Positions 6,533 to 14,082 of a stretch of 24,966 nucleotides of DNA are shown one piece after another. Source of the stretch: Crateriforma sp964453205 (GTDB lineage Bacteria; Planctomycetota; Planctomycetia; Pirellulales; Pirellulaceae); NCBI GenBank assembly GCA_964453205.1, contig CAYVRC010000082.1:1-24966 (forward strand), written 5' to 3'. How positions within the stretch are numbered: position 1 is the first letter of the stretch; each line of letters starts with the position of its first letter. The position numbers and the translations under genes are program-made. The notes beneath the pieces were generated by a model. The model saw only the letters and a program-made list of their open reading frames with translations, ran no database searches and was not told the origin of the DNA.

Positions 6533-8950
6533 ATGTGTCTTTTTATGCTTAGTGTCTTTCGTTTTCGTTCACTGAATTTACGTGGACGTTTGATCGCGTC
6601 ATTCGTCGCTTGCGGCTTGATCCCGATGCTGACGATTGCCGCCTTGAACTACCGTTCGGCCCGTCAAGGCAGTACCGAAGTGGCCGGTCAGGCATCCGAC
6701 GATTTGCGTCAAAAGACGGAGCACCAGCTGGTCGCGGTTCGCGATCTGAAAAAGGCCGAGATCACCGATTATTTCGGCGGCATTCGCGATCAAGTCATCA
6801 CGATGAGTTCCGACCGCGGAATCGTCCGGGCGATGCAGGGATTTACCGCGGCATTCAACGATATCGTCGAGGATCGAGGACTCGCCAAGACCGATTTGGT
6901 GAACATGCATGGTGACCTGCGACACTATTATGAGAACGAATTCGGCGCGAAATACCGAGCCGAGAATGACGGAACAGATCCGTCCGCGTATTCTCGTCTC
7001 AGCCAACTTCCCGCGTATTCGCTAGCCCTGCAGCACGCCTACCTCGCCGACAACGGTCATCCGTTGGGCAGCAAGCATCTGCTTGATGACGCGGGGACGG
7101 GATCGAAGTACGACAAGCTTCACTCGGAATACCATCCTACCATTCGAAACTACCTGGATCGATTCGGATATTACGACATTTTTCTTGTCGATGCTCGATC
7201 GGGAAACATCGTCTACAGCGTCTACAAGGAATTGGATTTTTCGACCAGCCTCCGCGACGGACCTTACAGCAGTTCGAATATTGGCCGCGTTTTTCAAAAA
7301 GCGGTCGAATTGCCTAGCAGTAACGATTTCGTGATGGTGGACTTCGAATGCTATTGGCCCAGCTATGAGGCCCCCGCCAGTTTCATCGCCAGCCCGATTT
7401 TTGAAGACGGAAAAGCCATCGGCGTCTTGATCTTCCAAATGCCGATCGACCGTATCAACGACTTGATGAAACGTGACGCGGGGCTTGGCGAAACCGGCGA
7501 AACCATTTTGATCGCCGCTGACGGACGCCAGCGTTGCGATTCGACCCGCGATCCGTCCAACCACTCGTTGACCGAAGCGTTTCGTAATTCATCCAAACGG
7601 ATCGACAGCGATTCGGTTGAAAAAGCGATTCTCGGTCAGTCCGGGATCCAAGTCACCGAAAACTACTTGGGCGAGACCGTGCTGAGCGCCTACGCACCGG
7701 TTCCCTTGTTGGGAGTCAGCTGGGCCATCGTGACCGAAGTCACCAAAGATGACGCGTTGGCATCGATCGCGACGATCGCCCAAGTCAACGCGGACGCCCA
7801 ACACCATATGATGATGATCTCGATCGGTGTCTGTTTGGTCGCGACTTTTGTAATCGTCTTTGTGGCTTGGCTGGTGGCCAGATCGCTGGTTCGCCCGATC
7901 CGGGCCACGGTGGAAACCCTGCATGACATCGCCGAGGGAGAAGGCGATCTGACACGGCGATTGGATGAGAATCAAGTGGGTGAGTTGGCCGAGTTGGCCA
8001 AGAACTTCAACCGGTTCATCACACGTCTTCAAGATTTGGTCGGATCGATCTCGGGCAATGCCTGCACGCTGACACAAGCCAGCCAGGCCCTCAGCGAATC
8101 GGCGGGCCGTTTGAGTGCCGGAGCCTTGCAAAGCAAGACACAATCGGCAACCGTCAGCAGTGCCGCCGAGGAATTGTCCATCAACATGCAAAGCATGGCC
8201 GGCAGCACCGAGGAGATGTCCTCGGGAATCGATCACGTCGCCAAGGCCGTCAGCGAAATGAAGCAGACGATCGCCGAGATCGCCGTGAACGCCGAGCAAT
8301 CGGCCGAAGTCGCTTCCCAAGCCGCCGGGGCCGCGGACATTTCGAACCAGAAGGTCAACGACATGGGCAACGCCGCCAACGAAATCGGCATGGTAATCAG
8401 CGTGATTCAAGACATCGCCGAGCAGACCAACTTGCTGGCCTTGAATGCGACGATCGAAGCCGCCCGTGCGGGCGACGCGGGCAAAGGTTTCGCGGTCGTC
8501 GCGACGGAAGTCAAGCAACTCGCGAAACAGACCGCCGACGCCACCGATGACATTCGCCGGCGAATCGAAACGATGCAGCGGAGCACCGGCGAAACGGTCG
8601 ATTCGATCACGCAAATCGGTGACGTGATTCGCCGCGTGAACGAATTGAGCCGGACCATCGCTTCGGCAGTCGAAGAACAGAGCATCACCACGCAGCAAAT
8701 TGCCGAACACGTCGGGACCACGGCCGAATTGGCCGGCACCGTCGCGAGGGGTGTCGCGGAGTCGGCGAACGCCAGTCGAGAAATCACCGAAAATATCTCT
8801 CATGTCGATGCCGTGTTGCAAGAAACGGCCGACAACGCCGGCACGAGCAACGCGTCGGGCGAAGACCTGTTGCGATTGGCCGGTGAGATGCGAACACTCG
8901 TCGATCAATTCAAGATCGACGATTCTCCTGTGGCTTCCGTGCAGCGATAA
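6533..8950 (+). CDS. Transmembrane methyl-accepting chemotaxis protein
   Basis: The 805-residue chemoreceptor has a first membrane helix at about 18-38 after a basic N-terminus, a large periplasmic sensor of nearly 390 residues (about 40-424), a second membrane helix at about 426-450, a HAMP domain directly after it (RSLVRPIRATVETLHDIAEG through the following helix), and a long cytoplasmic coiled coil. The conserved signalling hairpin is at about 629-650 (AEQTNLLALNATIEAARAG). The sensor resembles a double-Cache region, seen in YYDIFLVDARSGNIVYSVYKE and the later ETGETILIAADG; the ligand is unknown. There is no C-terminal pentapeptide of the NWETF type for CheR/CheB tethering. It starts with ATG and no obvious Shine-Dalgarno; a second ATG lies four codons on. 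It sits between cheW and cheB and is probably the main receptor for this array. Confidence 0.94.
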   Translation: MCLFMLSVFRFRSLNLRGRLIASFVACGLIPMLTIAALNYRSARQGSTEVAGQASDDLRQKTEHQLVAVRDLKKAEITDYFGGIRDQVITMSSDRGIVRAMQGFTAAFNDIVEDRGLAKTDLVNMHGDLRHYYENEFGAKYRAENDGTDPSAYSRLSQLPAYSLALQHAYLADNGHPLGSKHLLDDAGTGSKYDKLHSEYHPTIRNYLDRFGYYDIFLVDARSGNIVYSVYKELDFSTSLRDGPYSSSNIGRVFQKAVELPSSNDFVMVDFECYWPSYEAPASFIASPIFEDGKAIGVLIFQMPIDRINDLMKRDAGLGETGETILIAADGRQRCDSTRDPSNHSLTEAFRNSSKRIDSDSVEKAILGQSGIQVTENYLGETVLSAYAPVPLLGVSWAIVTEVTKDDALASIATIAQVNADAQHHMMMISIGVCLVATFVIVFVAWLVARSLVRPIRATVETLHDIAEGEGDLTRRLDENQVGELAELAKNFNRFITRLQDLVGSISGNACTLTQASQALSESAGRLSAGALQSKTQSATVSSAAEELSINMQSMAGSTEEMSSGIDHVAKAVSEMKQTIAEIAVNAEQSAEVASQAAGAADISNQKVNDMGNAANEIGMVISVIQDIAEQTNLLALNATIEAARAGDAGKGFAVVATEVKQLAKQTADATDDIRRRIETMQRSTGETVDSITQIGDVIRRVNELSRTIASAVEEQSITTQQIAEHVGTTAELAGTVARGVAESANASREITENISHVDAVLQETADNAGTSNASGEDLLRLAGEMRTLVDQFKIDDSPVASVQR

Positions 8951-9010
8951 CATCATCGCCAATAACTTCGACAACAAGCTGTTTTCTCTGACTCCCAAGG
9001 TTTTCTCCTC

Positions 9011-10129
9011 ATGACACTTTCCGCCGTTGTGGTCGACGATTCGATCATTTTTCGAAAAGCCGTCCGCGACAGTTTGGAAGCCGTCGGCGGCGTTCGCGTC
9101 GTGGGAGTGGCCGGAAACGGCTTGGTGGCGGTCGAAAAGATCCGCCAGCTCAAGCCGGACTTGGTCACCCTGGATGTCGAAATGCCAGACATGGACGGCT
9201 TGCAGGTGCTGAAACAGCTGCAAAAAGATCAGCTGTCAACCAAAATCATCATGATCAGCTCGCTGACCCAGCGGGGAGCGTCGGCGACGACCGAAGCATT
9301 ATCGCTGGGAGCTTTTGATTTCATCTTGAAGCCCAACGGGGGGGACGCAAAGAGGAATTTGAGCGAACTTCAGCAGCAGCTATCGGTACGTGTCCGAGAG
9401 ATCTCTCGAATCGCCGTCCGGCCTGTCGCTTTGCTGCCGTCGCGGCCGGAGTCCAACCTTTTCAAGGCGGTCAAGCCGGCGAAATCTTCCGCCGTTTTCC
9501 AGCCGAACCTCGGCAAACGAGAACTTCCCGAAGTCGTCTTGATCGGCATCTCGACCGGCGGACCGCAAGCGCTACGGGGGATGTTGACACAACTTCCTGC
9601 GGATTTCCCGGTGCCCGTCATCGTTGTGCAACACATGCCGCCGATGTTCACCGCTTCGATGGCGCGCGACATCGACAAAGCGGCTCCGTTGAACGTCGTG
9701 GAAGCGGCCGATGCGATGCCGATCCGTACGGGCACCATTTACATCGCACCGGGAGGAAAGCAGCTCGGGCTGTCCGGCGCCCCCTATGATCTGCGCGCGG
9801 ACGTGAACGACGATCCGGCACAGCGGAACTGCAAACCGAGTGTCGATTATCTGTTCAAATCGGCAATCCGAGTGTTGGGCGGAAACGTTTTGGGATTGAT
9901 CATGACAGGAATGGGCGATGACGGTCTGGACGGATGCCGAGGTTTACAGGCCGCGGGCGCCGCGATCTGGGCACAAGACGAAGCCTCTTGCACGGTCTAC
10001 GGGATGCCACGCCAGATCGTCGAAAACGGGTTGGCCGATGAAGTGATCCCCTTGGGAAAGATCGCCTCGAAACTGGCGAACGCGAGTTACCGACGTCCTG
10101 TGGTGCAAACCTTGGCGTCGCGATCGTGA
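9011..10129 (+). CDS. cheB: Chemotaxis protein-glutamate methylesterase/deamidase CheB
   Basis: The 372-residue CheB demethylates, and in relatives deamidates, receptor glutamyl sites. The N-terminal receiver has Asp9/Asp10, phosphoacceptor Asp55 in LDVEMPDMDG and Lys107 in ILKPNGG. A linker of about 45 residues leads to the esterase domain, whose expected catalytic triad is Ser181 (GISTGGP), His208 (VVQHMPP) and Asp304 (MTGMGDDG). Length and layout are normal. It starts 60 bp after the receptor gene and its stop overlaps the GTG start of cheR, so methylation and demethylation enzymes are translated from adjacent, overlapping frames. Confidence 0.96.
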   Translation: MTLSAVVVDDSIIFRKAVRDSLEAVGGVRVVGVAGNGLVAVEKIRQLKPDLVTLDVEMPDMDGLQVLKQLQKDQLSTKIIMISSLTQRGASATTEALSLGAFDFILKPNGGDAKRNLSELQQQLSVRVREISRIAVRPVALLPSRPESNLFKAVKPAKSSAVFQPNLGKRELPEVVLIGISTGGPQALRGMLTQLPADFPVPVIVVQHMPPMFTASMARDIDKAAPLNVVEAADAMPIRTGTIYIAPGGKQLGLSGAPYDLRADVNDDPAQRNCKPSVDYLFKSAIRVLGGNVLGLIMTGMGDDGLDGCRGLQAAGAAIWAQDEASCTVYGMPRQIVENGLADEVIPLGKIASKLANASYRRPVVQTLASRS

Positions 10130-11088
10130 ATTTTCTCGACAAACCGGTGGTTTCGCCGACCGAACAGGCCGACTTGGATCGTCTGCGGGAATTGATGCGG
10201 CAATGGTGCGGCGTCCATTTGGATGACTCCAAGAACTACTTGATGCGTAATCGCTTGAGTGAACTGCTGGTCGAACTAAAAATCGACGGGCTGTCGCAGT
10301 TGATCGCCCTGACGCGAGGCGCCGGCAACTCGGCCGTTCGCGATCGCATCGTGGACGTCCTGACGACCCACGAAACGCTATTCTTTCGCGACAGCACGCC
10401 GTTCGATGCGATCACGGGTCAGATTTTGCCGGCGATCCGGAAAGCGGCCGGAACCGGGCGTCCTCGTCTGCGAATCTGGTCGGCCGCCTGCAGCACGGGC
10501 CAAGAGCCCTACAGCCTCGCGATGGCGCTCGTCGAAACGCTTCCGGATCTGGCCGGCTGGGACGTCAGCATCGACGCCACCGACGTCTCGGCCGGTTCGA
10601 TCAAGCAAGCCATCGCCGGCGAGTATTTGGACCACGAAATATCGCGGGGCTTGAGTCTTCATCGACGAATGCGACACTTCACGCCAAACAACGCTCGTTG
10701 GCGGATCAACGAAAACTTGCGAAAGATGGTGCGGTTTCGCGTCGACAATCTTCTCGCGCCCAATCCCGGCTGCCAACAATACGACTTGATTTTGTGTCGC
10801 AACGTCGCGATCTATTTCACCGTCGAAGATCGGAACCGTATTTTCGAAAACATGTCGGGCCGTCTCACGGGCGAGGGCTATCTGTTTGTCGGCTGTAGCG
10901 AGGTCCTTTCCAATCTTTCGCACGTCTTGACCAGTCAACGAGTCAACGGGGCAACGTGTTATCGTCCCGTCAGATCGGCATCCGGTGCCACGATGCCGAT
11001 TTCGTTATCGTCGTCCGTGACGCCGCGTGGCTCTGTTTCGCTCGGTTCAGGACTATCCGGCGGTGCCTCTTTGTCTGGCAACTCGTGA
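10126..11088 (+). CDS. cheR: Chemotaxis protein methyltransferase CheR
   Basis: The 320-residue enzyme transfers methyl groups from S-adenosylmethionine to receptor glutamates. An N-terminal helical CheR domain (about 10-75, with LRELMRQWCGVHL) precedes the catalytic domain, which shows THETLFFRD, the AdoMet-binding motif WSAACSTGQEPYSLAM starting at Trp118, and LILCRNVAIYF. The last 42 or so residues after the domain end are Ser/Gly-rich (for example SGLSGGASLSGNS) and look disordered; this tail is read from DNA that also encodes the end of the convergent prepilin peptidase. It starts with GTG overlapping the cheB stop (GTGA). It ends the chemotaxis operon. Confidence 0.94.
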   Translation: MNFLDKPVVSPTEQADLDRLRELMRQWCGVHLDDSKNYLMRNRLSELLVELKIDGLSQLIALTRGAGNSAVRDRIVDVLTTHETLFFRDSTPFDAITGQILPAIRKAAGTGRPRLRIWSAACSTGQEPYSLAMALVETLPDLAGWDVSIDATDVSAGSIKQAIAGEYLDHEISRGLSLHRRMRHFTPNNARWRINENLRKMVRFRVDNLLAPNPGCQQYDLILCRNVAIYFTVEDRNRIFENMSGRLTGEGYLFVGCSEVLSNLSHVLTSQRVNGATCYRPVRSASGATMPISLSSSVTPRGSVSLGSGLSGGASLSGNS

Positions 11089-12290
11089 TCGTCGCTGCCA
11101 TCATCGACGTCACTCGGTTGCGGCGTTTCTTGATCCACCGGGGCCGGCCGTTCGCTTAACCACATCGGGATGCACAGGACGGCGGCGGCCGCGACCAAGA
11201 TCGTCCAGGGATCGCTCGTTTCGCTCGGCCAAAACCGAATTTGGTCGGCCGGTCTCCACGAGACCAACTGGACCGTCAATGCCACCGGCATCATCAGGCC
11301 GAATCGGCCCAACGCATCGGTCCGATTGAACAAGCCCCCGACGGCGACCGCGGCAAGACTGGCGATCAACAAGACCGCCGACAAGGCTTGCCATCCGACG
11401 ACGATCGCAGGGACCGAAATCATCACGATCAAATCGATCAATCGCTTGCTGCCGGAACCCAACGGGTTGAGTTTCAGATCAGCCGTCGGGCAGAAACCTC
11501 GCGCCAACGAACGTCCCGCCAAGCCCGCGGCGGCAAGCGCCGTGATCACGCGGATGATCGCGTCAATCGTCGTGGCGCCGTCCCGCCAAGTCGGTCCGAC
11601 GCCGACGTCCGCAGGAGACGGGCTGACGACGGCGGGCAACTGCATCCAAGTCACGACCAACAGATGCGGCCAGGCCAAGGGGACCAAAGCGATCGCCACG
11701 GCGGCAAAGCCGATCAATTTTGCCGGCACTCTTTGACGATCGTAAAGGATCAGTCCGATCGCCCACGCTACCGACACGGCGACCACGTGGTAAATCAAAA
11801 TGGACAGCAAAGTCGGACCGATCATCGGGCTGCGAATCGGTCCGTGAACGTGCGTGGCCACATCGCCGGGCAGGCTGAATCGGTAAAGTTCGGCGATTCC
11901 GAGCAAAGTCAGCGTCATCCCCACCGAGGCTTCGACGATGGGGTATCGGATCGAAATCGGCAGGCGACAGGCTCGACATCTCCCCCGCACCGCCAACCAT
12001 CCCAGGACGGGAAAGTTGTCCCGCGCCAACAGCTGGGTCCCGCAGCGGGGGCAATGCGACCTGCCGCCGACGCTTTTTCCCCGGGGCATCCGCCACGCCA
12101 CGACGTTCAGGAAACTGCCGATCGACGATCCGATCCAAGCCAACCAGCCGACGATCACCACGTCGATCGTGTACGGCATCAGCAAATCCTGAAAACCGTA
12201 CAGCGGGTACTTGGCGGATTGCCACGCCGCCATGCCGACGACGTAAGCGAACGCCAAAAGGATCAAGCCCGAAACGGCGGCCCAGAACAT
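10959..12290 (-). CDS. A24-family prepilin peptidase/N-methyltransferase, divergent
   Basis: The 443-residue polytopic membrane protein has the bacterial prepilin-peptidase layout. It has a first membrane helix, then GSFLNVVAWRMPRG, then the zinc-type double CxxC region (Cys80/83 and Cys105/108, ending RGRCRACRLPISIRYPIVEA), then several membrane helices. The two aspartates expected in the active site are Asp184 (LILYDRQRVP) and Asp271 (PTADLKL); the second is normally in a GxGD motif, here altered to PTAD. The C-terminus, from about 380 on, is an acidic Pro/Glu/Asp tail not typical of the family. The ATG at 12290 is the best start, though an in-frame TTG at 12335 would add a basic RRRR segment before the first helix. 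It would process the prepilin at 438-746 or others. The last 130 bp overlap cheR on the other strand. Confidence 0.85.
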   Translation of the reverse strand: MFWAAVSGLILLAFAYVVGMAAWQSAKYPLYGFQDLLMPYTIDVVIVGWLAWIGSSIGSFLNVVAWRMPRGKSVGGRSHCPRCGTQLLARDNFPVLGWLAVRGRCRACRLPISIRYPIVEASVGMTLTLLGIAELYRFSLPGDVATHVHGPIRSPMIGPTLLSILIYHVVAVSVAWAIGLILYDRQRVPAKLIGFAAVAIALVPLAWPHLLVVTWMQLPAVVSPSPADVGVGPTWRDGATTIDAIIRVITALAAAGLAGRSLARGFCPTADLKLNPLGSGSKRLIDLIVMISVPAIVVGWQALSAVLLIASLAAVAVGGLFNRTDALGRFGLMMPVALTVQLVSWRPADQIRFWPSETSDPWTILVAAAAVLCIPMWLSERPAPVDQETPQPSDVDDGSDDHELPDKEAPPDSPEPSETEPRGVTDDDNEIGIVAPDADLTGR

Positions 12291-12473
12291 CCAAGGAAAA
12301 CGCGAAAAGCGAAATCGTCTGCGTCGTGTTGCCAAAGAAAATGCCGTGCGGATGCGAAAGGAAGCCGTGTCGAGTTTAATCGCCCGGTCACGCCCCGAGG
12401 GGCCAACGCGTAAACTGTATTGCCGCCCCCGATTGTACGTTTTCCGGTACTTCGCATCACCGCCCGATCCTTC

Positions 12474-13964
12474 ATGCCGATCCCCAAACTCCGTCATCAC
12501 GACGCGAACGAACATTCGGTTCGCCCGGACGGCGACTACGTGCTGTACTGGATGATCGCTTTTCGTCGCACGCGGTTCAATTTCGCGCTCCAGCATGCCG
12601 TCGATCGCGCCAATCGATGCGGCAAGCCGCTGCTGATTTTCGAACCGCTTCGCACTCGATATCGCTGGGCCAGCGATCGAATCCACCGATTCATCATCGA
12701 AGGCATGGCGGACAACGCGGCCGCCTGCGCCGCGGCCGGCGTCGCCTATTTTCCTTACGTCGAACCGCGACCGGGCGTCGGGACCCCCTTGCTGCATCGA
12801 TTGGCCGAAAAGGCCTGCACGGTTGTTACCGACGAATACCCCTGTTTCTTTCTTCCGCACCTGATCGAAGCGGTCAAAGATAAGATCCCGGCGAGATTGG
12901 AAGTCATCGACAGCAACGGCCTGATCCCCCTGAGGCTTCCCGATCGAACGTTTACCGTCGCTCACAGTTATCGTCGCTGGATGCAAAAGAACATCTTGGA
13001 TTCTTTGGTCGCGATGCCTCAAGCCGAACCCCTGGGGAAACTGAAGATCAAGTCAAAGTCGCCTGAGGAATTGATCGACCCGAAAGTCTTGCGAAAATGG
13101 AAGGCCGCTGATTTAACCGACCTGATCGACGGCGACGGCCTCTCGAAGATCCCGATCGATCACGACGTCGTCCCCAGCCCGGTCATCCGCGGCGGCGCGG
13201 TCGATGCGGAAAGTCGGCTGGAGACCTTCGTCAGCGAAACGTTGTCCGTGTACAACGAGGACCGAAATCACCCCGACGAAAAAGCGACGACGGGGCTAAG
13301 CCCCCATCTGCATTTCGGCCACATCTCGGCTCATGAAATCGTCCAGCGGATTCTGGATCACGAAAACTGGACGCCCGACCAAGCGTCACCGGTCAACGGC
13401 AAAAACCACGGCTTCTGGAACACCAGCGAACCGGCCGAAGCCTTCCTGGATCAAATCTTGACCTGGCGCGAAATCGGTTTCAATCAAACGTTTCGAAACC
13501 CGAAAACCTACGACACGCTGCAATCGTTGCCGGATTGGGCTCAAAAAACCATTCGAGAAACGGCCGACGACGATCGCCCCCACCTCTACACGCTCGACCA
13601 GTTCGAGAACGCGCAGACGCATGACGAGTTGTGGAACGCGGCTCAACGCGAAATCGTCCGGACCGGCGTGATGCACAACTACATGCGAATGCTGTGGGGC
13701 AAGAAGATTCTGCACTGGACGGCGAGTGTCGCCGAAGCCCTTGAGATCATGATCCACTTGAATAACAAGTACGGATTGGACGGGCGGGATCCGAACAGCT
13801 ACTGCGGCATTCTGTGGGTTTTGGGGCGAACCGATCGCGCCTGGGGACCGAAACGACCCGTCTTCGGCAGCATCCGGTACATGACCAGCGACAGTGCCCG
13901 TCGAAAACTAAGACTCGGCCAATATTTACAGCGATTCTCCGGTTCGGAAAGCCGCAGCACTTGA
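12474..13964 (+). CDS. Class II-like deoxyribodipyrimidine photolyase
   Basis: The 496-residue flavoprotein would repair UV-induced pyrimidine dimers with light. The N-terminal alpha/beta domain has DGDYVLYWMIAFRRTRFNFAL, the class II type of opening (x-YVxYWM). The C-terminal FAD-binding helical domain includes LSPHLHFGHISAHEIV, EAFLDQILTWREIGFN, VMHNYMRMLWGKKIL and LDGRDPNSYCGILWV, followed by RAWGPKRPVFGSIRYM, all typical of class II CPD photolyases. The start at MPIPKLRHHD gives a normal length; upstream in-frame sequence has no family features. It is divergent from the prepilin peptidase with about 180 bp between. Substrate (CPD rather than 6-4 product) is inferred from family similarity. 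Confidence 0.9.
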   Translation: MPIPKLRHHDANEHSVRPDGDYVLYWMIAFRRTRFNFALQHAVDRANRCGKPLLIFEPLRTRYRWASDRIHRFIIEGMADNAAACAAAGVAYFPYVEPRPGVGTPLLHRLAEKACTVVTDEYPCFFLPHLIEAVKDKIPARLEVIDSNGLIPLRLPDRTFTVAHSYRRWMQKNILDSLVAMPQAEPLGKLKIKSKSPEELIDPKVLRKWKAADLTDLIDGDGLSKIPIDHDVVPSPVIRGGAVDAESRLETFVSETLSVYNEDRNHPDEKATTGLSPHLHFGHISAHEIVQRILDHENWTPDQASPVNGKNHGFWNTSEPAEAFLDQILTWREIGFNQTFRNPKTYDTLQSLPDWAQKTIRETADDDRPHLYTLDQFENAQTHDELWNAAQREIVRTGVMHNYMRMLWGKKILHWTASVAEALEIMIHLNNKYGLDGRDPNSYCGILWVLGRTDRAWGPKRPVFGSIRYMTSDSARRKLRLGQYLQRFSGSESRST

Positions 13965-14082
13965 TGGCGGGCGATCCCACGGAACCTCACCCACCCGTCT
14001 GTGCCGCGCTGTCCTTTCGACCCGGCAGACTCTATCTTCTTGGTGCCAACCCCGTCCACACACTCGCGACTTCGAAAAACCC

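Noticed and set aside
7589..9223. A 544-codon open frame antisense to the chemoreceptor and cheB start
   Set aside because: The + strand carries clear MCP and CheB domains. The antisense frame has no recognisable domain and spans two genes; long antisense frames are expected in GC-rich DNA with strong codon bias.
11241..12413. A 390-codon + strand frame opposite the prepilin peptidase
   Set aside because: Its product is rich in Arg, Gln, Asp and His without domain features, while the other strand encodes a polytopic membrane protein with CxxC pairs.
12291..13022. A 244-codon N-terminal extension of the prepilin peptidase
   Set aside because: The extension is antisense to the photolyase N-terminal domain and has no domain; the peptidase starts properly at the ATG at 12290 before its first membrane helix.
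13965..14082. A small gene between the photolyase and the Aas-like gene
   Set aside because: The 118-base gap has only frames that run into the neighbouring genes in the wrong phase, without a start signal or protein-like composition.
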